Origin: Triglochin maritima
Lineage: Eukaryota; Streptophyta; Magnoliopsida; Alismatales; Juncaginaceae
Length of the DNA stretch: 64,000 nucleotides
Assembly (NCBI GenBank): GCA_963682175.1
Contig: OY821771.1
Span: 38,460,201-38,524,200, forward strand
Direction: 5' to 3'
Shown: piece after piece, positions 1-10,518 of the stretch
How positions within the stretch are numbered: the first letter of the stretch is position 1
Layout: each line of letters opens with the position of its first letter
Notes under the pieces: generated by a model
Seen by the model: only the letters and a program-made list of their open reading frames with translations
What the model was told of the DNA's origin: nothing
Database searches by the model: none
Program-made: the position numbers and the translations under genes

Positions 1-2136
1 TAGGAGAACTCTATCAATGGCAGATGTTCATCCCAGTGTCCGGCCCAATCCAGTGTGCATGCTCTCAGCATATCCTCCAAGGTTTGGATCGTCCTCTCTG
101 ACAGACCATCTGTCTGTGGGTGAAACGTTGTACTAAACCTAAGTCGTGTCCCCAAAGCCTGCTGCAGACTTCCCCAAAACCTGGATGTAAATCTGGGATC
201 TCGATCCGAGATGATGCTCACTGGTACTTTGTGTAGTCTGACTATCTCCTCCACGTACAACTTAGCTAGACCCTCCAGAGGCAACGTGGTCCTGATCGCT
301 AAGAAGTGTGCCGACTTGGTCAGTCAATCGACTATCACCCAAATCGCGTCGTGGAATCTCTTCGTCTTCGGCAGCCCCGTGACAAAATTCATCGTCACAT
401 GCTCCCACTTCCACTCTGGCAGCTCAATACACTGTATCGGCCCTGCTGGTCGCTGATGCTCAATCTTTACCTAATGACAGACTAAGCATCGGCCCATAAA
501 CTCTGCAATATCATTCTTCATGCCCTTCCACCAGAAGTTCCGTTACATGTGTTTATACATCTTCGTAGTCCCAGGGTGAATGGTATATCTCGCTCGATGT
601 GCCTCCTCCATGATGTCATCTCTCAGCCCAACGACCTTCGGCACCTAGATCTGACTCCTAAACCTCAGACCACCATCAACCCCCACACTGAAGTCTGATC
701 CATCTCTGGCTGCGAACTGTAGCAGACCAGCTAACTCCTCATCATCATGTTGAGCTTGCACCACTCGCGAGACGGTTTGCGGCTCCACCTGAAGCCCAGC
801 CATCACTGCCCCCTCAGAGCCCTCTGTGAACAGCCTCCACTCTGACAACGTCTCGAGTACCGTCCACTCCTGAACGCATAAACTCACAACTGTCACCTCA
901 ACCTTCTTGCTTAGTGCATCTGCAACCGAATTTGCCTTCCCCGGATGATAGGAGATGGTGAAGTCGTAATCCTTAATAAACTCGAGTCATCTGCGTTGCC
1001 TCATATTCATCTCCTTCTGTGAGAATAAGTACTTCAGGCTCTTATGATATGTGAAGACCTCGAACTGCTCTCTATAAAGATAATGTTGTCCGGTCTTCAG
1101 CGCGTGAACCACCGCTGCTAACTCCGTATCATGAGTAGGGTAGTTCTTCTCGTGCATTCTCAGTTGCCTAGAAGCGTACACCACCACCTTCCCGTGCTGC
1201 AGCAATTCCTGGGTTACCGCCCTTCTACGTCAACGCTGTCAGCGGCGAAGCAAGTCTGGAGGAATCTTGAATGAATCGCCTGTAATACCCAGCTAGTCCC
1301 ACGAAGCTCCGGATCTTAGTCACGCTCGTCGGGGCTCTCCACTGAGTCACAACCTCAACCTTCGTCGGATCCACTGAAATCCCATCTGCTGACACAATGT
1401 GCCCTAGAAATGTCATCTGATCCAACCAAAACTCGCACTTAGTGTACTTGGCATAGAGTTGTTGATCCCTCAAGATGCCAAGCACAATCCTCAGGTGCTC
1501 CCGATGCTGCCCCCTGTCAGGCGAGTACACCAATATGTCATCCACAAAGACAATGACAAATTTGTCGAGGTACGGCCAAAAGGTCCTATTCATCATGTCC
1601 ATGAATGCTGCAGGTGCATTCGTCAGTCCAAACAGTATCACCAAGAACTCGTAGTGCCCGTACCGCGTCCTGAAGGCTGTCTTCTGCACATCTGCCTCTC
1701 TGATCCGCAACTGGTGATAACCCAAACACTGATCAATCTTCGAGAACACTCCCGCCATCTGCAACTGATCAAATAGATCCTCAATTCTGACGGTAACCTT
1801 ATTCAACATCCTATAGTCAATTCACACCCGCAACGACCCATCATTTTTCTTCACAAACAACACCGGCGCTCTCCAAGGCGAGACTCTCGGTAGGATAAAC
1901 CCCGAGTCCATCAAGTCCTGCAACTGCTTCTTCAGCTCTGTCAACTCAGCAGGTGCCATCCGATACGGAGCCTTCGACTGGGGTGTTGTGTCATCCACTA
2001 ACTCAATGTCGAACTCGACCTTTCGGTGAAGCGGTAACCCAGGAATCGCTGCAGAAAACACCTCTGCAAACTTCTGTACGACCTCTATGTCCTCCAGCCT
2101 CCTCGTCTCAGGATCAGGTACAACCAAAGTAGCCAC
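1..2136 (-). pseudogene. Ty3/gypsy pol remnant: reverse transcriptase, RNase H, integrase
   Basis: Reading the minus strand from 2136 downwards, the RT starts with the primer-grip region, including the [12 protein letters not shown] motif, and continues at 1809-1225 with [30 protein letters not shown], the catalytic FVDDILVYS box and FLGHIVS. RNase H follows at 1205-987 with [19 protein letters not shown] and ELAAVVHAL. From about 900 to 1 the integrase shows an HPGTTKMYKHM and CLVCH zinc-binding part and the core motifs FVTGLP and SDRDPRFTS. The parts lie in different frames, and stops interrupt the integrase at about 545 and 475, so no functional polyprotein is possible. The order RT-RH-IN is that of Ty3/gypsy; motif style fits the chromovirus group, but the chromodomain is outside the window. 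Confidence 0.9.
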
Positions 2137-2381
2137 AAACGCTTTGCAGACACAATCAGACGACCTCCTCTACTCCTCGTCCCTCTGATCAACACATCGG
2201 GTACGTCCTTCCTGTGCTCACTGGCGGCTTCCGTGCCTCCTTGTAATGCTCCTGATAGTCCTGATCGATAATAGTCGCGAACTTCACCGCATCCGCAGAG
2301 TCTGCGGCATGCTGGTAATCACACGCGACCTGAGCTGCTTCCTCAGCCCATTAATGAACTTCCGCGCTCCCTGCTAGGGTG

Positions 2382-2902
2382 TCACATAAGTCTCAGAACA
2401 ATAACGCTCGAGGGTGTTAAACCTGTTGACGTAGCCAGCAAAGGGCATCTCGCCTTCTGCTTGAGGGCCAAGAACTCCTCCTTCTTCCTGTCTCCGATGT
2501 GCTGTGGAAGGATCTGCTGGTTGAATTCCTCAAGGAATTCCTCCCAGCTCACGTCATCTCGGTCAACAAACACCATTGCAGATGTGGTCGTCCACCAGTT
2601 TGCTGCCTCTCCATCCAGCACATAGGGGGCCAGGTCCACCATCTGCTCTGGTACATAGCCAATCACCCGAAAAATCCCCTGGATCTTAAAGGCCCAGTCC
2701 TCTACAGCCTCGACGTCACTCCTGCCATCAAAACTAGGCGGGTGCTGCCTCATGAAGCGATCATGCTCCGCACTTGTCCCTGTCTGCTTTGCCCTGCCGC
2801 CTGACGCTCGAGGAACTCGACCAACCTATCCCAGGTAGCGCCCCCAGTGGCATCACTAGCACTGCGCTCATTCGTGGCGTTCCTCACATGTCTCGGAGGC
2901 AT
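2382..2902 (-). pseudogene. Ty3/gypsy gag remnant
   Basis: A likely start at 2902 reads MPPRHVRN, typical of gypsy Gag N-termini. A frameshift near 2750 leads into a retrotransposon Gag core with PPSFDGRSDVEAVEDW, LDGEAANWW and DVSWEEFLEEFNQQILPQH. The zinc knuckle and protease that should follow are missing. The gene lies about 110 bases downstream of the degenerate primer-binding site, in the expected order LTR-PBS-gag. It is non-functional because of the frameshift and truncation. Confidence 0.85.
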
Positions 2903-3013
2903 CTGGCACAAGAAACAATTCAAGATCAGCGATGAATGCATGGTAAATGCAAAGTGCACCCTAACACTACCACACTGGGGTGATTTCTTTGGGAGCCACA
3001 CATAGGAACCGAC

Positions 3014-3027
3014 AACTCTGATAGCAA
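3014..3027 (-). other. Degenerate primer-binding site of the Ty3 element
   Basis: On the minus strand, just after the LTR end, TGCTATCAGAG differs by one base from TGGTATCAGAG, the site complementary to initiator methionine tRNA. Confidence 0.6.
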
Positions 3028-3029
3028 GT

Positions 3030-3164
3030 TGTAACATCCCAAAACGGCGGAAATTTAAAATTTTAAACAACCAAGAGATCACCAGATAAAACTCAACAAC
3101 GGGAATGTTACTCATGTAAATCAACAGTCGGTGCACCAAAACACAACAGAGTTTGTCAAAAGAC
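3030..3164 (-). repeat. Ty3 5' LTR, gag-proximal piece
   Basis: This piece begins TGTAACATCCC in plus orientation and matches 21275 onward. It is interrupted at the AAGAC target duplication of the nested element. Confidence 0.85.
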
Positions 3165-4661
3165 TGTAGGATCGTGTGGGTCTACGGGTCCACAATTAAT
3201 GGCTAATCCTAATTATCTACTCGATTAACCAATCAAATGCGCAGCGGAATAAACAAATACACAAGTAGAGAAAGAGAAATGCAAACCACAAATCGAATCG
3301 GGGATTTTATAGAGGTTCGGCACCCCACCCGGGTCCTAGTCCACTCTTGCAAGCTCCGCTCGACTCCGCGAGCTCCGCCTACGACTTCACTATCCGCTCC
3401 CCGTTTCGGGCCGGGAGACAACGCCTTACAACCGTCAAACTCGCGAACAACCCTCGCCGAGCTTGGAATCCTCTTCTCACAATCCGAGAAGGATCACTTC
3501 GAGCTTTCACCGAAGTCTATACTCTTTTGACAACCAATGTAGCTGAGTGGGTTTCACTCTCTAATTGAGCACACTTTGAGGAGGATGAGTGATTGATCAA
3601 GTGTGTGTAGTTTAGGCTTATTGGAGTGTAGAAATGGGAAGTTTGAGGATTGAGGTTTCTCTCTAATGTATTGGGACAATTGGAGTTGGAGAGTTGTGTT
3701 AACAACAAGTCTTGATCCTCTATTTATAAGCTCCTAAAGATTTTTAGCCGTTTGGACAAGATTTGATTGGGTTTTGTGCAAGATACATAAGGCAGAAAAT
3801 CAGGCTGCAAATCTGTCCAGAACCGGTCGACCGAAATTACTAACCGGTCGACCGTTCACTTGATTTCAAGGAGAACGGTCTAACAAATAAATATTCGGTC
3901 GGACAAACGAGCTAGAACTTAACTCTACTTAAGTGAATCGGTCGAACCAAAGTATGGGGCGGTCGACCGATAAGGGGATTCGGTTGAGACAAAGGTGCAA
4001 CGGTCGAACGAAGATGTGTCGACCGATAGCAGGGAATTTGGTTTCTGTTCAACCGGTCGACCGAAACAAGGTCGTCGTTCGACCGGTTACCGAATGTATT
4101 TTGGGGTTAAGTTTGTTTTATACGAATACGACCGTTATAGGAATACGACAAGAAAAACGGCCATATTAAAATCTGGGATCGGTCGACCGAAAAGGTAGAA
4201 CCGGTCGACCGGTGGAGTTCGGTAAAATCACTGTGGAGAGTCTGTTAAAAACCGGTCGAACTGAGAACTGGTTTGGTCGACCGGTTCACACAGGAAATCT
4301 GGGTTTAGGTTTTAAGTGATTTCCGACTAAGGTTTGGGTGATCTAATGAAGTCCAAATAAGGTGAAATTTTGTGTGTGACTTCTCTAAGGAACCTAGTGT
4401 GTATGTGATAAGTTTTTAGCTCTTTTATGCTCAATTTACACATGTTCCTAAGACTCAAAATAAAATCAAAATTACAAGTCTTCATTTAGCTTTATTACAA
4501 ATCTTGACTTGATTTCCTTCCTTCCATGAGTCTTGATCACCTGTAGAGGTTAGCACATGCAATATATATGCAATGCAATATGTGTGCTACTCTACATTAC
4601 TTATGATTAAGATTAGGTTGATTAAATCATCAAAACAAGGATTAAGGCCAAAAAGCCAACA
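3165..4661 (-). repeat. 3' LTR of the gag-only element
   Basis: The LTR starts TGTTGGC on the minus strand and ends CCTACA. It matches 6981-8477 along its whole length, including the palindrome array. Confidence 0.95.
3824..4285. repeat. Array of CGGTCGACCG palindromes inside the LTR
   Basis: Within 460 bases there are six perfect CGGTCGACCG palindromes, near 3824, 3844, 3959, 4051, 4179 and 4201, plus about seven one-sided variants of the CGGTCGAAC or TTCGACCG type. The same array recurs at about 7636-8101 in the other LTR. Confidence 0.9.
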
Positions 4662-4676
4662 ATCTCCCCTTTTTTG
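4662..4676 (-). other. Polypurine tract of the gag-only element
   Basis: On the minus strand the sequence AAAAAAGGGGAGAT lies directly against the 3' LTR, the position and composition expected of the plus-strand DNA primer. Confidence 0.85.
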
Positions 4677-5283
4677 ATGATGGCAACCTATATCTTAATA
4701 CTTGATAATTTTAAGTGTAAACTATGCATATAGATGCTCCCCCTATGGATGTGCATAGTTTTTGTTTAATTTTAACCAATTTTCAAGTATCTCCCCTTTA
4801 ATTATCTCTCCCCCTTTGACATCCATTAAAAACAAAAATGATTAAGACTTTAAGCATAGAATTTGGATGTCTTGTAATGAAGTTGTTCCCCCTAAATTTT
4901 GCACTTCATTACTCTAATAAAAGATATAACATTTAAGCTCCCCCTATCAATAAGGCTAGATGGAAACTATGAATATGATTTAAGTTAATTTCATTTAAGT
5001 TTCAACTTAGGCCTTATTCTAACATCCATTTAAAATTTGACATTTACAATCAATGGATGTGGTATATGATTTGCAATGAATAGGGTTAGTGATTTGCAAT
5101 GAATTAACCTTCTAAAGATATGACAATTAAGCATATAGACTAGATTAGAGCTAAATTTTCAGAAATTTCAAAGATAGAAATTTATACCAAACTTGAATCT
5201 TGAATAACTCCAAATTTGACTTGGTGATGCAACCGGATTCGAATTCGACGTTTTGGCTCACCCGATCACCACCAATCTCCTCT

Positions 5284-5750
5284 TCAAGTACCTACAAGTG
5301 TAGATTTTGGTACCCAAACAACTTTGGGTCCTTGAATAATAGCTTTGGGAACCCAAACCACTTTGGTTTTAGGAGCCCACACACTTGAGGAACTATGGTT
5401 AATGAACATATGCTTGCCATTTAGTGTAGTGTGAGATACATGGTTTTTCAATTTTGAATTGTAACCTAAACCATGTTTTTGCAAGGATTGCCTTTGACTA
5501 CCTAATAACATGTTGAGCATATGAGTTCCATTTGTGAATCTTTCTAAATCTTTTCTTAATTGCAAATTACAAGCTTGAAGATTTAGTTGATCATAATCTA
5601 TGGGTGTTGCTTTTAATTTATCAATATTTGATGCATTCTTTTGAAATTTAGCAATCACCTCATTCTTCTCATTCATGCATGTTTCAATTTGGCTTTGGAG
5701 ATCTTTGATTAACTTTCTAGCATTCTTGTTTTTATCACAAATGATCTCAT
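5284..5750 (-). pseudogene. Out-of-frame C-terminal part of Gag
   Basis: After the main gag frame stops at 5709, a second minus-strand frame carries on with NARKLIKDLQSQIETCMNEK and ends with repeats of the type KVVWVPK. This is the usual C-terminal region of plant copia Gag-Pol proteins just before the gag-pre-integrase domain. The switch of frame lies in an A-run near 5750, consistent with the loss of one base. The frame closes at 5284 and no pol follows. Confidence 0.75.
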
Positions 5751-6926
5751 ATTTTTAACTAAATCATGGAATGCATTTTGAAGTTCATCATAAGAATATG
5801 TTTCTTCTTTAGAACATGAACTATCACTAGCATATGACTTAGATGAGCATGAATTTGATCTATTGGAGTAAGAGTTAGAAGATACCTCACTTCCTTCATC
5901 TTGAATTGTCATGTAGCACATATGCGCATATTCCTTTGTTGATGAAGGTGCGGTTGATTTGGATGACGACGACGATGAATCATCCCAAGTGGCCTTGTGA
6001 GCTTCCAACCTCTTCTCTTTTCTCTTACTTCTCTCCTTTTCTCTCCTTCTCTCCCTTCTCTCATTTTTCTTTTCTCCATCTCTTCTCTCATTTTCGCTCT
6101 CCTCCCTCTCTTTTTCTTTTTCTCTTTTCTCACTTCTTCTACCTCTTCTTTCATTCTTTTCTCCTTTATCCCTCTTGAGGTATTTGAAGAAGTCTTGGGC
6201 AAGGACCTCAATGTCCTCTTCTTCCACTCTCCTTGGCTCATCAAAGTTTGCATGCAATGCCACCGTGGAGTTTTTATTTGAAGCTTCCTTCTCTTTTCGA
6301 TGACTCAATTGGAGCTCATAGGCCATGAGATTTCCAATGAGTTCCTCCATCTTCAATTTTGAAAGATCGTGCGATTCTTCAATTGCAACGACCTTGTCTT
6401 CCCAATCGTTGCTCAATGACCGGAGGAATTTTCGAGTCATCTCTCCTTCATTTATCGTTCTTCCAAGAATCAAAAGAGAATTAGTAATATCGGTGAAGCG
6501 AGTGTTCATGTCGCTTATGTTCTCACCGATATGCATAGAAAATATTTCATAATTATGCATGAGGAGACTTATCCTAGTTTCTTTGGTTTTACTATCACCC
6601 TCATGATGCATTTGTAACTTATGCCATATTTGATTTGCACTTTCACAACCCCTAATTCTATTGTATTCTCCCTCATTAAGGCCACAATAAAGAATGTTCA
6701 TGATTTTAGAATTCATTTCAATTTCTTTCATTTGAGCCCTAGATAGAGAATCTAACTCATCTTCATTTGGGGGTATGTATGGATTTTGAATAAACTTCCA
6801 ATACTCAAGGTCATTTGATATTAAAAAGATTTTCATTCTATTTTTCCAATAATCATAATTTGACCCAATAAGCAAAGGAGGCCTTGTGGTGCATAAATCC
6901 TCTAAGTGATTAGATGTTGTAGCCAT
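5709..6926 (-). CDS. Copia-type Gag protein, 405 aa
   Basis: The ATG at 6926 lies 40 bases downstream of the primer-binding site and opens the first long frame of the element. Residues about 5-200 form a copia Gag core of the UBN2 type, with NYDYWKNRMKIFL, QIWHKLQMHHEGDSKTKETR and RKFLRSLSNDWEDKV. Residues about 240-310 are an extreme Lys/Glu/Arg tract encoded by the CT-rich stretch 6000-6170. No CX2CX4HX4C zinc knuckle is visible where related proteins carry one. A Ser-rich stretch and YSYDELQNAFHDL follow. The role would be to form virus-like particles in the cytoplasm and package the element RNA. The last 15 residues are likely frameshift-derived. The frame is otherwise intact. Confidence 0.9.
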   Translation of the reverse strand: MATTSNHLEDLCTTRPPLLIGSNYDYWKNRMKIFLISNDLEYWKFIQNPYIPPNEDELDSLSRAQMKEIEMNSKIMNILYCGLNEGEYNRIRGCESANQIWHKLQMHHEGDSKTKETRISLLMHNYEIFSMHIGENISDMNTRFTDITNSLLILGRTINEGEMTRKFLRSLSNDWEDKVVAIEESHDLSKLKMEELIGNLMAYELQLSHRKEKEASNKNSTVALHANFDEPRRVEEEDIEVLAQDFFKYLKRDKGEKNERRGRRSEKREKEKEREESENERRDGEKKNERRERRREKERSKRKEKRLEAHKATWDDSSSSSSKSTAPSSTKEYAHMCYMTIQDEGSEVSSNSYSNRSNSCSSKSYASDSSCSKEETYSYDELQNAFHDLVKNMRSFVIKTRMLES

Positions 6927-6966
6927 GCTAAAATTACGGTAAAGTAAAGAAATTTAGCTTAACAAG

Positions 6967-6978
6967 GCTCTGATACCA
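6967..6978 (-). other. Primer-binding site (initiator Met tRNA)
   Basis: The minus strand reads TGGTATCAGAGC two bases inside the 5' LTR end. This is the standard site complementary to the 3' end of plant initiator methionine tRNA, and it sets the element's direction. Confidence 0.95.
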
Positions 6979-6980
6979 AA

Positions 6981-8477
6981 TGTAGGATCGTGTGGGTCTA
7001 TGGGTCCACAATTAATGGCCAATCCTAATTCTCTACTCGATTAAGCAATCAAATGCGCAGCGGAATAAACAAATACACAAGTAGAGAAAGAGAAATGCAA
7101 ACCACAAATCGAATCGGGGATTTTATAGAGGTTCGGCACCCCACCCGGGTCCTAGTCCTCTCTTGCAAGCTCCGTTCGACTCCGCAAGCTCAGCCTACGA
7201 CTTCACTATCCGCTCCCCATTCCGGGCCGGGAGACAACGCCTTACAACCGTCAAACTCGCGAACAACCCTCGCCGAGCTTGGAATCATCTTCTCACAATC
7301 CGAGAAGGATCACTTCGGGCTTTCACCGAAGTCTATACTCTTTTGACAACCAATGTAGCTGAGTGGGATTCACTCTCTAATTGAGCACACTTTGAGTAGG
7401 ATGAGTGATTGATCAAGTGTGTGTAGTTTAGGCTTATGGAGTGTAGAAATGGGAAGTTTGAGGATTGAGGTTTCTCTCTAATGTATTGGGACAATTGGAG
7501 TTGGAGAGTTGGGTTAACAATAAGTCTTGATCCTCTATTTATAAGCTCCTAAAGATTTCTAGCCGTTTGGACAAGATTTGATTGGGTTTTGTGCAAGATA
7601 CACAAGGCAGAAAATCGGGCTGCAAATCTGTCCAGAACCGGTCGACCAAAACTACTAAACCGGTCGACCGTTCACTTGATTTCAAGGAGAACGGTCTAAC
7701 AAATAAATATTCGGTCGGACAAACGAGCTAGAACTTAACTCTACTTAAGTGAATCGGTCGAACCAAAGTATGGGGCGGTCGACCGATAAGGGGATTCGGT
7801 TGAGACAAAGGTGCAACGGTCGAACGAAGATGTGTCGACCGATAGCAGGGAATTTGGTTTCTGTTCAACCGGTCGACCGAAACAAGGTCGTCGTTCGACC
7901 GGTTACCGAATGTATTTTGGGGTTAAGTTTGTTTTATATGAATACGACCGTTATAGGAATACGACAAGAAAAACGGCCATATTAAAATCTGGAATCGGTC
8001 GACCGAAAAGGTAGAACTGGTCGACCGGTGGAGTTCGGTAAAATCACTGTGGAGAGTCTGTTATAAACCGGTCGAACTGAGAACTGGTTTGGTCGACCGG
8101 TTCACACAGGAAATCTGGGTTTAGGTTTTAAGTGATTTCCGACTAAGGTTTGGGTGATCTAATGAAGTCCAAATAAGGTGAAATTTTGTGTGTGACTTCT
8201 CTAAGGAACCTAGTGTGTATGTGATAAGTTTTTAGCTCTTGTATGCTCAATTTACACTTGTTCCTAAGACTCAAAATAAAATCAAGATTACAAGTCTTCA
8301 TTTAGCTTTATTACAAATCTTGACTTGATTTCCTTCCTTCCATGAGTCTTGATCACCTGTACAAGTTAGCACATGCAATATATATGCAATGCAATATGTG
8401 TGCTACTCTACATTACTTATGATTAAGATTAGGTTGATTAAATCATCAAAACAAGGATTAAGGCCAAAAAGCCAACA
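6981..8477 (-). repeat. 5' LTR of the gag-only element
   Basis: TG...CA-bounded direct repeat of 3165-4661, with the promoter in its transcribed half. Confidence 0.95.
7536..7545 (-). promoter_or_regulatory. Probable TATA box in the 5' LTR
   Basis: The minus strand reads CTTATAAATAGAGG inside the 5' LTR, about 560 bases before the primer-binding site. The same box is conserved at 3721-3730 in the other LTR. Confidence 0.6.
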
Positions 8478-8482
8478 AAGAC

Positions 8483-10518
8483 ATGATTACAAGAATACAA
8501 CGAAAGAGAAGTACAAGTAATCATGACGACATCGAAGAGTCCGAAGAGGATCCTAGCCCCAAAATGTGTGCGCCCACTGTCACCACCCAATAGAACCTAC
8601 TACGGTCTTGAAACATGAATCAAACAACGATGCCTGATTTTCCCATTTGGAAACCCCGTATGTCAAGCTCGCCTACAAGAATGCAACTGTACGGTAAATG
8701 AACCTATCATACTAGTAGCATGTCATGTCAACATCTGCAATGCAACAAATCCCCTCCAAGGGTAAAATAGGACCTCGGTCCCTCGGCAACAACAAGTACC
8801 CTCAAAGGGTCAACAAGGACATCAGTCCAGCAACAACAACGGTTCTCCGTTGGAAACCTACCGTAGGCACATACGGTCTTACGGACAATACGCGACGCAC
8901 CCCCACACGTGACTACTCGAGCGAAGGGATCGGTGAGGAGGGTCCGCACTTCCGTACAAAGTAACCACGTTGTCTACACCACCCCAACGGAGTCGTAACC
9001 CGGTCGGTCAAACATCCCAAGATAAGTGCCCAATCACGGATCATCGCCGGAACAACATCGGCAGCATCGGCGGTACAACATACGTCTGGCACAACATCGG
9101 ACGACACAACCACAAGTAGGAACATCGTTGACACCATCATCGCCGGCAAAAACCTCTAGGGCATCGCCGGCAGAACCTCGACGGTGCAACATACGTCTGG
9201 TACAACATCGGACGGGTCCAAACCATTGTCTGCAGGGTCATCATGCTCCACGAGCCATGCATCAACATGCTTAGGGTTCTGCGATCCCTCAGGTTTGCTA
9301 CTCTATAGAGAGTCAAACAACAACACGTAACAGCACTGTCCATCAACGGAGGTGACGCGACCTAAGTGTCCACACTCTTCCACAAGGCGGTCCCTGGGCA
9401 GGCACGAGCAACGTACCCGTCGTTACCTCCCGGCTCACGCTCTAAGCGAGGACACGGGGTTCCATGGACAGAGTTGACACACCACAAGGACCAAGCAACT
9501 AGTTCTGCGCACAAACGATTGACCGAAATAGGCAATCCAGTCGACCGTCCCCAATAAGTGCGGTCGACCGAAAGTCTGCAATGGCCAAACTCTTTGCACA
9601 TCACTTATCCCAAACGGTCGAACAACAATCTAAAACCGGTCGACCGAATACGAGGTCAATATCCGAAGTTGGTCAAAATCATACAAGCCTACTCGGTAGA
9701 CCGACTCAGGGGTCTCGGTCAACCGAAAACTACCATGGTCATCCTAATAGTCTAGGTCATATAACGGTCGAACAATTTATCAAAATCGGTCGAACAACAT
9801 GCATTACTATCAAGTTCAAAAGTTTTGGTCAAACCAAAACTAGGAACAGTCGACCAAAAACAAACAGGAAAGCCCCCAACCCACCAGCACACGTGCAACC
9901 GGTCGACTGCCACATGGCATCGTTCGACAGGTGTTGGTTAAAGTCGGGCAAAATAGTAAAACCGGTCGACCATTGGTCTACAGCAACCCCGTGCCTGTGG
10001 AGGATTTTACACCATTTCACGTCGCCGACGAGGTCTCCAACCTCCCGCGACCGACCACAACATCACCCCAACGTGGGTGAGTAACAACAACAACTAAAGA
10101 ACCGGCATACCTCAACGCAAAACGGAGCACACCAGAGATCACTTGAGGTCGGAAGCCACAATTGTCAAGCCGCGTACACGAACCTCGTCGCGTCGTGTTT
10201 CTCCTCCACCTCTGTGCTGCTGCAGGCCAGAGCTCCACTCGAAGGTGGACGTGGAAGCTGAGGAGAAGAAGAGATTAGTTGGTGATGGAGTGAGGAATGA
10301 CAATGGAAAAGGAGAAGAGAAGAATGGAAGAAGAAAACGTTGGTTTTCTTCCAAACCAAAACCAAATCCCCCAAAATCCATCACCCATCCCAATCCATCA
10401 AGTCAAACACCTCCCTCTATACCCCCATCACATCCACATATTGCCTTCCCCATGCTAAACACCCTCTAAACAAGGGTTTAGCCCAAACTCTCCCCTAATT
10501 AAAGTCAAGGATGTAACA
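8483..10518 (-). repeat. Ty3 5' LTR, distal piece
   Basis: This is the continuation of 3030-3164 after the nested insertion and aligns with the rest of the solo LTR at 21275-23460. It ends ATGTAACA, followed by backbone that is also seen at 55853. It contains an array of GGTCGACC-type motifs at about 9520-9970 and a CATCGG-rich minisatellite-like part at about 9045-9215. Confidence 0.85.

Larger units (their letters stand above)
3165..8477 (-). mobile_element. Non-autonomous copia-like LTR retrotransposon encoding only Gag
   Basis: Seen: two 1497-bp LTRs (3165-4661 and 6981-8477) flank a 2319-bp interior. The 5-bp TSD AAGAC is at 3160-3164 and 8478-8482. A perfect TGGTATCAGAGC primer-binding site adjoins the 5' LTR and a purine tract adjoins the 3' LTR, both on the minus strand. 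The interior holds a gag gene and its out-of-frame tail, then about 620 bases of non-coding AT-rich sequence, and no protease, integrase, RT or RNase H. By eye the LTRs differ at roughly 30-40 positions (2-3 percent), so insertion was fairly recent. Such an element must borrow pol from a related autonomous copia element. Gag-only elements of this general kind are known in plants as TR-GAG; whether this family belongs there is inference. Confidence 0.93.
1..10518 (-). mobile_element. Decayed Ty3/gypsy LTR retrotransposon, 5' LTR split by a nested element
   Basis: Seen: on the minus strand, gag (2382-2902) is followed by RT, RNase H and integrase remnants down to base 1, and an LTR (3030-3164 plus 8483-10518) lies upstream of gag. 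The LTR has TGTAAC...TAACA ends and matches the solo LTR at 21275-23460. The spliced LTR is 2171 bp against 2186 bp for that solo copy. The 3' LTR and chromodomain region lie beyond the left edge of the window. The stretch between gag and RT (2137-2381) is far too short for protease and zinc knuckle, so a deletion is inferred. The element is dead: frameshifts and stops break every domain. Confidence 0.9.

Noticed and set aside
5909..6281. Long frames on both strands within the CT-rich stretch
   Set aside because: They are shadows of the Lys/Glu/Arg tract of gag read in other frames.
10143..10469. A 108-codon plus-strand frame in the Ty3 LTR
   Set aside because: It lies wholly inside the LTR, is purine-biased, and is not conserved in the other LTR copies.
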